Assembly: GCA_024207135.1 (NCBI GenBank)
Contig: CP042428.1
Location: 2,790,001 to 2,854,000 of the forward strand
From: Arthrobacter sp. C2
Lineage (GTDB): Bacteria; Actinomycetota; Actinomycetes; Actinomycetales; Micrococcaceae
Direction of reading: 5' to 3'
Length of the DNA: 64,000 bases
In this document: positions 8,673-20,493 of the stretch, piece after piece
Numbering within the stretch: position 1 is the stretch's first letter
How the letters are laid out: every line of letters begins with the position of its first letter
Position numbers and translations under genes: made by a program
The notes under the pieces: model-generated
What the model saw: the letters and a program-made list of their open reading frames with translations, nothing else
Database searches by the model: none
What the model was told of the DNA's origin: nothing

Positions 8673-9605
8673 TTACAGCTCGTCCTCGAGGCGCTCGGTG
8701 AGGATTCGCTTCGCCCGGTCCTGCAGGATCGCCAGGGAATCCTTGATCAGCGGCGAGCCGATGCTGCCCTTGCGCACGGCAGCAACGATCCTGCGCGAGG
8801 GTTTTCCCCTGCCCGAAATGGGCAGTCGGGTCACGTTCTCCGCGCTTCCCAGGGTGGCCAGCCGCGGCAACAGGCCGACCCCCAACCCGGCACCTACGAA
8901 GGCAATCTGGGTTTCCCACTCGACAGCCTCGTGGGCGATTCGCGGAGTCACCCCGACAGCGGTGAACGCCGCCGTAAACAGGGCGTGATAGGCGGATCCG
9001 GGGGCTTCGGTGATCCACGGGTCCGTTGCGAGCTCTTCGAGGGTCACCGTTTCCCGAGTGGCCAGCCGGTGGTCGGACGGGAGGATCACGTCGAGGGGGT
9101 CATTCAGCAGGGTGGTCTGTTCGAAGCGCTGGTCTTCGTCGGCGTGCATGTCGGACTGCATGGCCACGATGACGGCCAGGTCTATGCGCTCGGCGACCAG
9201 CAGGTCGAAGCATCGTGCCGGATTGGCCTCAAGCACCTGGACTTCGACCAGGGGGTGCACCGAGCGGAGCGTGGCGGCAAGCGGCGCCAGAAGTTGGGCG
9301 GCCGCGCTGGAAAAGCCCCCCAGCCCAAAATGGGCCTGCATCTGGCCTCCGGCCTCCATCGCCGCGGCCCGCAGGCGCTCCCATTCGGCGATCATCGGAT
9401 CCGAGCCCGTCACCAGAAATCGTCCGGTCGCGGTCAAGCGCAGGCCCCGTCCGTCCTTTGTCAGCAGCTGCAGTCCGAGCACGCGCTGCAGTTCCCGCAG
9501 CTGCGCGGAAACGGCGGAAGGCGAGTATCCGGTGAGCTCCGCGGTGGCAGCGACGGTGCCGCATCGGGCAAACACCCGGAGCGTGGTGAGCCGTGAATCG
9601 ATCAT
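8673..9605 (-). CDS. LysR-type regulator divergent from gbcAB
   Basis: A 310-residue LysR protein. The first 60 residues form the winged helix (MIDSRLTTLRVFARCGTVAA, then AELTGYSPSAVSAQLRELQR), followed by a two-lobed effector domain. The ATG at 9605 is preferred over an upstream frame to 9848, because MIDSRL is where family alignment begins and the longer form would run through the gbcA promoter into gbcA. It is transcribed away from gbcA with 160 bp between the starts, the usual place for a LysR activator of the neighbouring operon. A repeated TCTTGC pair lies near 9634-9650 in that gap. Regulation of gbcAB is inference; gbc genes in Pseudomonas use a different (AraC-type) regulator. Confidence 0.85.
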   Translation of the reverse strand: MIDSRLTTLRVFARCGTVAATAELTGYSPSAVSAQLRELQRVLGLQLLTKDGRGLRLTATGRFLVTGSDPMIAEWERLRAAAMEAGGQMQAHFGLGGFSSAAAQLLAPLAATLRSVHPLVEVQVLEANPARCFDLLVAERIDLAVIVAMQSDMHADEDQRFEQTTLLNDPLDVILPSDHRLATRETVTLEELATDPWITEAPGSAYHALFTAAFTAVGVTPRIAHEAVEWETQIAFVGAGLGVGLLPRLATLGSAENVTRLPISGRGKPSRRIVAAVRKGSIGSPLIKDSLAILQDRAKRILTERLEDEL

Positions 9606-9765
9606 GCACCCATCCTGCACCATTCCCGACGAAATCTTGCGCTTTTCTTGCAGATGCTCGCGTCCTAATGTCGTGACTACAACGCTTTCAACAGCACTGG
9701 CGCACCAAAAAGCTCGTAAGTTCCCGCGTACCCCACGCCTACCCAGCTCTTCGAGGAGTAAACAG

Positions 9766-11070
9766 ATGTCTGCTTCAGTGACCGTGCCGATCAATTCACG
9801 CGGCAAGCTCGCTTCGCCATTGCCAGCTGAGCAGCTGGCGGAAATCACCGAACTCTTCGACCAGCGGCGGGAAGGCTACTCCCTCGACGCGCCGTTCTAC
9901 ACCGATCCGGCGATTTTCAAGCTCGATATGCAGGCCATTTTCGGCCAACACTGGATCTTCGCCGCAAGTGTTGCCGAGCTCCCCGAGCCGGGGGACTACG
10001 TCACCGTCGACTACGGCCCCTACTCCTTGATCGTCCTGCGCAACGACGAGGGCGGCGTGAATGTCATGCACAACGTCTGCCGCCACCGCGGGGCCCGGGT
10101 CCTGACCGAATCGGCCGGGAGCACCGGCAACATGGTCTGCGGCTACCACTCCTGGACCTACTCCCCCAGCGGCGACCTGATCCATGCCTCAGCTCCCGGG
10201 GAAACCAAGTTCGACAAGAGCTGCTTCGGCCTCAAACGCGCCCACGGCCGCGAATACGCCGGACTCATCTTTGTCTGCATGGCGGACGAGCCGCCGGCCG
10301 ATTTCGACGAAACGGCCAAGATCTTCGAGCCCTACCTGGCGCCGCACGACCTGGCCAAGACGAGGGTGGCCTACCAGCAGAACATCATCGAAGAGGCCAA
10401 CTGGAAGCTCGTGATGGAGAACAACCGGGAGTGCTACCACTGCGACGGCCACCCGGAACTCGCCTGCTCCCTCTTCCCCACCTGGGGCCTGACGGAGGGC
10501 CTCATCCCGCCGCACCTCGAGGAGGTGTGGGACCGCAACACCGAGGCCCAGGCCGCGCTCGAAAAGCGCTGCGAGCGCTACGGCATTCCCTACAAGGTCG
10601 TCGAGGAGCTCGACACCCGCGTGGCGGGAATCCGGATCTCCCGCGAATCCCTCGACGGCGACGGCGAGTCGTTCTCGCCCGACGGCCACCGGCTCTCCAA
10701 GAAGCTGCTCGGGGACCTGCGCGACTTCCGCCTGGGCCGCTGCTCGATGCACCTGCAGCCCAACAGCTGGTTCCACTTCCTCGGCGACCACGTCGTCACA
10801 TTCGCGGTATTCCCCGTCACCGAGCACCAGACCCTGGTGCGCACCACCTGGCTGGTGGCCGACGACGCCGTCGAAGGCGACGACTACGACCTGGAGAAGC
10901 TCACCCACACCTGGAAGCAGACCAACCTGCAGGACAAGGCGTTCGTCGAACTGTGCCAGAAGGGCGCAAACAGCCCCGCCTACGAGCCCGGCCCGTACAT
11001 GAAGAGCGAATACCAGGTCGAGGCCTTCATCAATTGGTACGTCCAGCGGGTGCAGGAGCACCTGTCGTGA
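9766..11070 (+). CDS. gbcA: Glycine betaine monooxygenase, Rieske oxygenase component
   Basis: A 434-residue Rieske-type oxygenase alpha subunit. The Rieske [2Fe-2S] ligands are Cys105, His107, Cys125 and His128 (CRHRGARV and CGYHSWTY). The mononuclear iron region reads NNRECYHCDGHPEL, with Glu222, His225 and His229, a pattern characteristic of the GbcA/stachydrine demethylase branch rather than ring-hydroxylating dioxygenases. The expected reaction is oxidative N-demethylation of glycine betaine to dimethylglycine plus formaldehyde. GAGGAG lies eight bases before the ATG. The reductase gene follows immediately, and dimethylglycine oxidase, folate genes and formaldehyde dehydrogenase lie nearby, which fits. 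Related quaternary amines such as stachydrine or carnitine remain possible. Confidence 0.88.
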   Translation: MSASVTVPINSRGKLASPLPAEQLAEITELFDQRREGYSLDAPFYTDPAIFKLDMQAIFGQHWIFAASVAELPEPGDYVTVDYGPYSLIVLRNDEGGVNVMHNVCRHRGARVLTESAGSTGNMVCGYHSWTYSPSGDLIHASAPGETKFDKSCFGLKRAHGREYAGLIFVCMADEPPADFDETAKIFEPYLAPHDLAKTRVAYQQNIIEEANWKLVMENNRECYHCDGHPELACSLFPTWGLTEGLIPPHLEEVWDRNTEAQAALEKRCERYGIPYKVVEELDTRVAGIRISRESLDGDGESFSPDGHRLSKKLLGDLRDFRLGRCSMHLQPNSWFHFLGDHVVTFAVFPVTEHQTLVRTTWLVADDAVEGDDYDLEKLTHTWKQTNLQDKAFVELCQKGANSPAYEPGPYMKSEYQVEAFINWYVQRVQEHLS

Positions 11071-11072
11071 CC

Positions 11073-12584
11073 ATGACCATGACCGAGCCCACGACTGCGA
11101 CCGAGACCATGAGCGAGCCCACGACAACCACCGAGATCACGACCGAGTCCACAACCACGACCATTACCGCGCCCCACCAGGAGCCACAGCGCATCCGCGG
11201 CCTGGAAATGCCGTGGAACCGGGTGCTGGGCAGCACCGAGGGACCGGCCAGTGCCGCGCGCGCCCTGGGCCCCTGGCATCCGCAGGAGTTCCTGGCCGAA
11301 TGCGTCGAGATCGTTCCGGAGGTCGGCGGAATGCTGACCTTCGTGTTCCGCCGCCTTGACGGCGCGCCCCTGGCGTTCCGTCCGGGCCAATACGTGAACA
11401 TCGCCTTTCCCGTGAACGGCGAGGGCGGGGACCCGATGGACCGCAGCTACTCCCTGTCCAGCTCGCCCACGAAACCCTGGACCTTCGACATCACGGTGAA
11501 GCGCGATCCCAAGGGCCGGGTCTCGCCGTGGGTGCACGAGAACATCGGACCCGGCACGGTGCTTGAAATGCTCGGACCCGTCGGCGCATTCCACTTGCCC
11601 GACGTCGACCGGCGGGCACGCTACCTCCTGCTGGCCGCGGGAGCCGGCATCACCCCCATCATGTCCATGCTGCGGACCATCCACTCACTGCCCGGACAGG
11701 CCGACGTGGTGGTGCTCTACCACGGGGCCGAGCCCGGAGGCTTCGCATTCCACCAGGAATTGGGCTACATCGCCACCGTGGATTCGCGCGTCACCGTCCA
11801 TTTCTCCCTGGGCGACCGCAGCGCGCCCGCGGACTGGGCCGGCCTCACCGGCCGGCTGTCCACCGCGATGCTGGACGAGGTGGCGCCGGACGCCAACGGA
11901 CGCCAGGTCTACGCCTGTGGCCCCGAGGGCTACCTGAACAACGTGTCCGAACTGCTCGCCGCGGTCGGGGTCGACGACACCTCCATCCACATGGAGTTCT
12001 TCTCAGGAGACCGCGAGACGACCCTGGAATACCAGGCAGAGGTCGCGTTGGCCGAGGAGATTGCGGAGGAAATCGCCGAGGAAATCGCCGATTCCGCGGA
12101 GGAGTACTACGAAAGCCAGCCTTCCGCCTTGGGCATGTACGAACCGGCCTACGACGACGAGGGTCCGCTGGAGGCCACGGGGCTGCTGCTCGAGGCGGCG
12201 GATCCCGACCTTGCCGAACCAGGCCCGGTCGATTCCGAGGTCCCGGCGGCCGAAGCGGAACCCGAAGTAACAGCGGAGCCCTCCGCCCCGGACGTTTCGG
12301 CATTCGACACCGTCGGCACGGGAACCCTCACCCTGTCCTTTGTTCGCACGGGCCTCAACGTCCTGATCAATCCCGAGGAGAAGATCCTTGGCGTGGCCAA
12401 GCAGGCAGGCGTCAGGATCGGGGCGAATTGCCAGGAAGGCATGTGCGGTTCGTGCAAGGTCGTGAAGCTTTCGGGGGACATCGAGATGAACCACCAGGGC
12501 GGGATCCGGTCACGGGAGATCGAGGCCGGCAAGTTCCTGCCCTGCTGCTCCACGGCGTTGACCGACATGGTGATCGACGCCTAG
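11073..12584 (+). CDS. gbcB: Glycine betaine monooxygenase, ferredoxin reductase component with long acidic linker
   Basis: A 503-residue reductase passing electrons from NAD(P)H via FAD and a plant-type [2Fe-2S] centre to GbcA. Order: Thr/Glu-rich low-complexity N-terminus (about 35 residues), FAD domain with DRSYSLSSSP, NAD domain with LLLAAGAGITPIMSML and YACGPEGYL, an acidic linker of about 100 residues that starts with the repeat EEIAEEIAEEIAD, then the ferredoxin domain with CQEGMCGSCK and a final CC. It is much longer than the roughly 370 residues usual for GbcB, because of the N-terminus and the linker. A GTG at 11067 overlaps the gbcA stop by four bases (GTGA) and is an alternative start; ATG at 11073 is given here. 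Confidence 0.87.
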   Translation: MTMTEPTTATETMSEPTTTTEITTESTTTTITAPHQEPQRIRGLEMPWNRVLGSTEGPASAARALGPWHPQEFLAECVEIVPEVGGMLTFVFRRLDGAPLAFRPGQYVNIAFPVNGEGGDPMDRSYSLSSSPTKPWTFDITVKRDPKGRVSPWVHENIGPGTVLEMLGPVGAFHLPDVDRRARYLLLAAGAGITPIMSMLRTIHSLPGQADVVVLYHGAEPGGFAFHQELGYIATVDSRVTVHFSLGDRSAPADWAGLTGRLSTAMLDEVAPDANGRQVYACGPEGYLNNVSELLAAVGVDDTSIHMEFFSGDRETTLEYQAEVALAEEIAEEIAEEIADSAEEYYESQPSALGMYEPAYDDEGPLEATGLLLEAADPDLAEPGPVDSEVPAAEAEPEVTAEPSAPDVSAFDTVGTGTLTLSFVRTGLNVLINPEEKILGVAKQAGVRIGANCQEGMCGSCKVVKLSGDIEMNHQGGIRSREIEAGKFLPCCSTALTDMVIDA

Positions 12585-12819
12585 CCACTGACAGTTGATC
12601 GGGGCAGGTCCGCACAAACCACCGCACAGGCCTGGTTTCACCTTGTGGACGAACGTCCGTGGCCGGGACGGCCACGGGTGGCGTTGCGGGCCCGGCGGGT
12701 TCGCCGGCGCACCTGCCGCTTTCGCCTCAATCCGCTTCTTCGGGCCCTCTTCGCCGCCTCATGCCACCCTCGGATGAATGCGCAACGAGCAGCAGCCGAC
12801 GCAAAAGTCTTCACGGAAA

Positions 12820-12848
12820 CTGACAATAACTATCTTCATAGGTAGTCT
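12820..12848 (+). promoter_or_regulatory. Predicted promoter of fdhA
   Basis: CTGACA (12820-12825), 17-bp spacer, TAGTCT (12843-12848). The same -10 sequence and the same spacing occur at vanA, and the 22-bp box fills the spacer in both. Confidence 0.6.
12825..12846. promoter_or_regulatory. VanR-type operator box at fdhA
   Basis: A 22-bp imperfect palindrome with core CTAT-CTTC-ATAG and right arm GTAGT. It runs from the last base of the -35 to the fourth base of the -10, so a bound protein would block RNA polymerase. It matches the vanA box I (minus strand) at 18 of 22 positions, although vanR itself lies 25 kb away. Confidence 0.65.
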
Positions 12849-12902
12849 AGCGTGACAAGCATCACGACCAAGGTTTGACCGCCAACACATAGGAGCCATT
12901 CA

Positions 12903-14123
12903 ATGTCAGGTAACAAAGCCGTCGCCTACAAGTCGCCGGGAATCGTCGAGGTCATCGACACCCCCTACCCCACCTTCGAACTGCAGGACGGACCCGGGGT
13001 GAACCCGTCCAACATCGGGCGCAAGGTCCCCCACGGCGCCATCCTGCGCACCGTGGCCACCAACATCTGCGGCTCCGACCAACACATGGTCCGCGGCCGC
13101 ACCACCGCCCCCGCCGGCCTGGTCCTCGGCCACGAAATCACCGGCGAGGTCATCGAAACCGGACCCGACGTCGAATTCCTCAAGGTCGGGGACATCGTCT
13201 CGGTCCCCTTCAACATCTCCTGCGGCCGCTGCCGCAACTGCAAGGAAGCCAAGACCGGCATCTGCCTGAACGTGAACCCCGACCGCCCCGGAAGCGCCTA
13301 CGGCTACGTCGACATGGGCGGCTGGGTCGGCGGCCAGGCCGAATACGTCCTGGTCCCCTACGCCGACTGGAACCTGCTCAAGTTCCCCGACCGCGACCAG
13401 GCCCTGGAAAAGATCATGGACCTGACCATGCTCTCCGACATCCTGCCCACCGGCTTCCACGGCGCGGTCACCGCCGGGGTCACCGTCGGCTCCACCGTCT
13501 ACGTCGCCGGCGCCGGGCCCGTCGGGCTCGCCGCCGCCGCCTCCGCCCAGCTGCTGGGCGCCGCGGTGGTCATCGTCGGGGACCTGAACGAGGACCGCCT
13601 CGCCCAGGCCCGCTCCTTCGGCTGCGAGGCGATCAACGTCGGCGCCGGGGACCCGGCCGACCAGATCGAGCAAATCCTCGGCGTGCGCGAGGTCGACTGC
13701 GGCATCGACGCCGTCGGCTTCGAGGCCCGCGGCCACGGCCACGGCACCCACGCGTCCGAGGCCCCGGCCACCGTGCTGAACTCCCTGATGGACCTCACCC
13801 GGGCCGGCGGCTCCCTGGGCATCCCCGGCCTCTACGTCACCGGGGACCCCGGCGCCGTGGACGAGGCCGCCCAGAAGGGCAGCCTGTCGCTGTCCCTGGG
13901 CACCGGCTGGGCCAAGTCCCTGTCCTTCGCCACCGGCCAGTGCCCGGTGATGAAGTACAACCGCCAGTTGATGATGGCGATCCTGCACGATCGCATCCAC
14001 ATCGCCAAGGCCGTCAACGCCCAGGCGATCCCCCTGTCCGACGCCCCGCGCGGCTACGCCGAGTTCGACGCCGGCGCGGCCACCAAGTACGTCCTGGACC
14101 CCAACGGCTACCTCTCCAACTAA
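12903..14123 (+). CDS. fdhA: Glutathione-independent formaldehyde dehydrogenase, zinc-dependent
   Basis: A 406-residue zinc-binding medium-chain dehydrogenase of the Pseudomonas FdhA type, oxidising formaldehyde to formate with tightly bound NAD and no glutathione. Visible marks: TNICGSDQHMVRGR with the catalytic-zinc cysteine, GHEITGEV with the zinc histidine-glutamate pair, CGRCRNCKEAKTGIC with the four structural-zinc cysteines, and the nucleotide fold VYVAGAGPVGLAAAASAQLLGA. It lies just after gbcAB, whose reaction makes formaldehyde, but has its own promoter with a VanR-type box, linking it also to formaldehyde from vanillate demethylase. A strong terminator follows. Confidence 0.93.
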   Translation: MSGNKAVAYKSPGIVEVIDTPYPTFELQDGPGVNPSNIGRKVPHGAILRTVATNICGSDQHMVRGRTTAPAGLVLGHEITGEVIETGPDVEFLKVGDIVSVPFNISCGRCRNCKEAKTGICLNVNPDRPGSAYGYVDMGGWVGGQAEYVLVPYADWNLLKFPDRDQALEKIMDLTMLSDILPTGFHGAVTAGVTVGSTVYVAGAGPVGLAAAASAQLLGAAVVIVGDLNEDRLAQARSFGCEAINVGAGDPADQIEQILGVREVDCGIDAVGFEARGHGHGTHASEAPATVLNSLMDLTRAGGSLGIPGLYVTGDPGAVDEAAQKGSLSLSLGTGWAKSLSFATGQCPVMKYNRQLMMAILHDRIHIAKAVNAQAIPLSDAPRGYAEFDAGAATKYVLDPNGYLSN

Positions 14124-14166
14124 ACCGGGACATCGGACCGGGATGCCGCGGTTCCACCTGCAGGCA

Positions 14167-14227
14167 GGCGACACGGTCGTTGCAGCACCCAGAGCGCTGG
14201 GGAGCCGCAACGACCGTGTCGCCTTTT
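14167..14227 (+). terminator. Rho-independent terminator after fdhA
   Basis: A perfect 17-bp stem: GGCGACACGGTCGTTGC at 14167-14183 and its complement at 14207-14223, followed by TTTT. One of the clearest terminators in the window. Confidence 0.88.
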
Positions 14228-14334
14228 AATGAAGTCCTTGCCAACCGGCGGAACCGCCCGGGCGCCGGGCCCCGCTTCCGCCAGGGCCGGGCCCGGCGCC
14301 CGCGTGCCGTACTCTCTGATATACCTAGGAACGG

Positions 14335-15024
14335 ATGACCATCCGGATCGCATCATCGACGAAGGGGCCAGGCACCGTGGCAAACACCGTCCCGGCGGGT
14401 AGGACGCAGGCGGAACACGCCTACCTGGAATTGCGCGAGCGCATCATCGACATGCGGCTGCCGCCCGGAAGCGCCCTCGACGAGGACGCGCTGATGCGCG
14501 ACCTGTCCGTCGGCCGGACCCCGATGCGCGAGGCGGTCAAGCGCCTGGAAACGGACCGGATGCTCAAGGTCTTCCCGCGCCGCGGGACCATCATCGCCGA
14601 CGTCAACATCCGCGACCTCAAGGACATCTCCGACGCGCGCCGTGTCCTGGAGGCCTTCGCCGCCCGGCGGGCGGCCGAGCAGGCCACCGAGGAGGACCGC
14701 GACATGCTGCGGGCCTGCCTGGCGGACGTCGAGGCCCGCTCCTTCGCCTCGAACCGGGCCTCGGTGGACCTGGACGCGCACATCCACCGCGCCGTGTACG
14801 CGGTGATGCGCAACAGCTACGTGGAAACCACGCTCATCCAGTACTTCCATCTCTCCCAGCGCATGTGGAACTTCGTGCTCTCCGGGCTCGAGCCCATCCA
14901 AGGCCACGTCAACGAGCACACCGCGCTGCTGCGCGCCATCATCGACGGGGACCCGGAGCTGGCCGCACGCCTGGCCGAGGAGCACATCACCCACTTCGAG
15001 AACCGCGTGCGCGAGGCCCTGTAG
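14335..15024 (+). CDS. GntR-family regulator, FCD type
   Basis: A 229-residue GntR protein: winged helix near residues 25-85 (LRERIIDMRLPPGSALDEDALMRDLSVGRTPMREAVKRLE, split here only as description of one continuous helix-turn-helix region) and an alpha-helical FCD effector domain with metal-type histidines (DAHIHRAV, EEHITHFENRV). It converges on dmgO across a shared hairpin and lies just after fdhA, so control of dimethylglycine or C1 genes is plausible but unproven. A GTG at 14377 is in frame and would give 215 residues; the ATG at 14335 has AGGA five bases before it. The string CTGATATA occurs in its own promoter (14316) and upstream of fchA (20210), a weak operator hint. Confidence 0.82.
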   Translation: MTIRIASSTKGPGTVANTVPAGRTQAEHAYLELRERIIDMRLPPGSALDEDALMRDLSVGRTPMREAVKRLETDRMLKVFPRRGTIIADVNIRDLKDISDARRVLEAFAARRAAEQATEEDRDMLRACLADVEARSFASNRASVDLDAHIHRAVYAVMRNSYVETTLIQYFHLSQRMWNFVLSGLEPIQGHVNEHTALLRAIIDGDPELAARLAEEHITHFENRVREAL

Positions 15025-15036
15025 CCGGGCACAAAA

Positions 15037-15068
15037 GAAGGCCGCCGGGGACCCGCCCGGCGGCCTTC
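15037..15068 (-). terminator. Terminator at the end of dmgO (shared with GntR gene)
   Basis: GAAGGCCGCCGGG at 15037-15049 pairs with its complement at 15056-15068. On the minus strand the stem is followed by TTTT, so it mainly serves dmgO; it may also stop the converging GntR transcript. Confidence 0.8.
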
Positions 15069-15088
15069 TCGGTACGCGGCCCGCGGAC

Positions 15089-18625
<3,537 letters not shown>

Positions 18626-19531
18626 TCAGTGGGGAACCGGCACCGGCGCCGGTTCGGTGGTGGATGGGGCGGCTGGTTTGGTGGGCCGGCGGGCGGCGAG
18701 CCCGGTGATGGTGTTGTGGAACAGCAATGCGGTGGTGATCGCCCCGACGCCTCCGGGGACCGGGCTGAGCGCAGCGGCCCGGGGTGCGACGGACCTGGCG
18801 TCGACATCCCCGGACAGGCGGCCGGCAGCGTCGTAGTTGGTGCCGACATCGACCACCACGGCGCCGTCGCCCACGTGCTCGCCGGTGACCAGGCCGGGAC
18901 TGCCCGCCGCGGCGACAAGGATCGAGGCCCCTAGGGTCGCCGCGGCCAGGTCCCTGGTCTTGGAGTGCGCCACCGTGACGGTGGCATCGCGGTTCAGGAA
19001 CAGGTGCAGCAGGGGCTTGCCCACCACCGGGGACCTGCCCACCACCGTCACGCGGGCACCTGCGAGTTCGACACCGTGGTGGTCGAGCAATTCGATGACT
19101 GCAGCGGCCGTCGCCGGGGCGAACCCGGCGCCGCCCGACATCCAGGTGGCCAGCGACAGCGGGTTGGCCCCGTCAACGTCCTTGTCCACGGCGATGGCCG
19201 TGGCGACCTGCTGCAGGGACACCCCGGCGGGCAGCGGCGTCTGCAGCATGACGCCGTGGACCGATGGATCCGCACTTGCGCCGGCCAGCGCGCGGCGGAT
19301 GGTTTCGGCCGGGGCGCCTTCGCCAAGCCGCTCCACGGTGACCCGGACGCCGATGCGGGTGCCATACCCAGTGAGGGCACGGACATAGGATTCGCTGGAG
19401 GGATCCGTCGTTGCGGTGACGATGTGCAGGCTGCGCTGCCCACCGGTCCGGGCCAGTTCGCCAACGCGCTCGATGGAGCGTTCGGTAAGGCCCGCCGCCA
19501 CGGCCCGGCCGTCGAGGATCCCGGCGCTCAT
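18626..19531 (-). CDS. folD: Methylenetetrahydrofolate dehydrogenase (FolD family) lacking the cyclohydrolase lysine
   Basis: A 301-residue FolD. The NADP fold is intact (VTVVGRSPVVGKPLLHLFL), as are the substrate segments MLQTPLPAG, KDVDGANP and PGGVGAITTALLF. The first catalytic motif, normally Y-V-x-x-K-x-K, reads YVRALTG here: Leu53 replaces the lysine needed for cyclohydrolase activity and Gly55 replaces the second lysine, with the spacing to the following G-I/V unchanged. So the protein probably oxidises methylene-folate to methenyl-folate but cannot hydrolyse it. The adjacent fchA, overlapping by four bases, would supply that step. The last 20 residues are a Pro/Ala-rich tail. Confidence 0.9.
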   Translation of the reverse strand: MSAGILDGRAVAAGLTERSIERVGELARTGGQRSLHIVTATTDPSSESYVRALTGYGTRIGVRVTVERLGEGAPAETIRRALAGASADPSVHGVMLQTPLPAGVSLQQVATAIAVDKDVDGANPLSLATWMSGGAGFAPATAAAVIELLDHHGVELAGARVTVVGRSPVVGKPLLHLFLNRDATVTVAHSKTRDLAAATLGASILVAAAGSPGLVTGEHVGDGAVVVDVGTNYDAAGRLSGDVDARSVAPRAAALSPVPGGVGAITTALLFHNTITGLAARRPTKPAAPSTTEPAPVPVPH

Positions 19532-20157
19532 GCCGCCACCGGGTTCCGGACCGACTCGACCAGGGCATCGGCACGGTTGCGCACCCGGGACACGTTTTGG
19601 AGGATCCGCTCGAAGTTGCGCAGCCTGGCGGGGTCCTTGACGGAGGGCAGGTTTGCCTCCAGGTTCACGACCGACGTGGAGACCGCGGCGCGGATGGACG
19701 CGGCGGCGGCGGCAACGTCAGCGATGACGCTGCTGTTGCCGATCGGGGCCAGTTCCTCGGCGAGGGCCACCAGCTCCCCGCAGACCACGATGAGTTTGGC
19801 CGGTGCGTCCGCGGCGGCGTCCAGGGCCCGGCCGATGGCTTCCCGGCGTTCCGCGGGGTCCAGGCCCACCCCGGGCTTGGCCGCGTAGGCCCGGCCGACG
19901 GCGTCGAACGCGCGGGCGTCCTCGTTGGCGGCGTCCAGCGAGCGTGCCTCCAGGACTTCAAGTTCGGCCAGGATGGCGGCCACCGCGGTCGAGACGTGCT
20001 CGAACTTCGGGCCCTGCGAATAGTTCGCCACCATGCGCAGCAGGCTGGCGCCGAGCGCCGCCTGCAGCCCCGCCACCGTTCCGCCGCCGGGCGAAGCGAT
20101 CCGCTTCCCGATGTCGCGGATCAATCCACCCACCGACTCGTCACGTATATCGATCAA
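19528..20157 (-). CDS. fchA: Methenyltetrahydrofolate cyclohydrolase / formiminotransferase-cyclodeaminase family
   Basis: About 209 residues, almost wholly helical, of the FTCD cyclodeaminase (FchA) family: IRDESVGGLIRDIGKRIASPGGGTVAG at the start with the conserved S-P-G-G-G-x-V/A-A loop, and ending in NFERILQNVSRVRNRAD. It should hydrolyse 5,10-methenyl- to 10-formyl-tetrahydrofolate. The chosen start is TTG at 20157, preceded by AAGGGG five bases away; an ATG at 20205 has no ribosome site and adds 16 residues not typical of the family. It is the first gene of the minus-strand C1 run and overlaps folD by four bases (ATGA). It fits neatly with a FolD that has lost its own cyclohydrolase lysine. 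Confidence 0.85.
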   Translation of the reverse strand: MIDIRDESVGGLIRDIGKRIASPGGGTVAGLQAALGASLLRMVANYSQGPKFEHVSTAVAAILAELEVLEARSLDAANEDARAFDAVGRAYAAKPGVGLDPAERREAIGRALDAAADAPAKLIVVCGELVALAEELAPIGNSSVIADVAAAAASIRAAVSTSVVNLEANLPSVKDPARLRNFERILQNVSRVRNRADALVESVRNPVAA

Positions 20158-20493
20158 CAGAACCCCTTTTTGCCGGTGTCGCCCTGGCCTCGCCCATTCA
20201 GGCATACAACTGATATATAACAGACCCTAGGTGAGCTTGGCCACACGTGTCAATGGTTTGGAGAAACGTGAATTCACTGGTGGACCGGCGGGGCAGGGAC
20301 CGGGCCCCTTTCACCCCGGAGCCGGGCCGCGCCGGAAGGAGCGACGCCCGGAACCCCGGCCTGGGCCGGCTCCAAACACGGCAAAAAGACGGTGGGCCAA
20401 GATCCCTCGCGCTACCTGCGCGCGAATGCCTGGCCCACCGTCCGGTTCCTGCCCCGGGGCCCGCGCTTCCACGGGTTCCGGTTGGTGCTTCCG
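20158..20493. other. Region between fchA and BCCT gene
   Basis: No gene seen. The left part must hold the fchA promoter (TATATAT at 20212-20218 region on the minus strand could be a -10); the right part holds the BCCT terminator given separately. Confidence 0.4.
20383..20442 (-). terminator. Terminator of the BetT-like transporter gene
   Basis: GACGGTGGGCCA at 20388-20399 pairs perfectly with TGGCCCACCGTC at 20431-20442. On the minus strand the stem is followed by TTTTT (20387-20383), about 50 bp after the gene's stop. Confidence 0.75.

Larger units (their letters stand above)
12585..12902. other. Intergenic region gbcB-fdhA holding the fdhA promoter
   Basis: No gene is seen. The right part holds a strong promoter and a VanR-type box (separate entries). 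The left part is GC-rich without a clear terminator. Confidence 0.5.
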
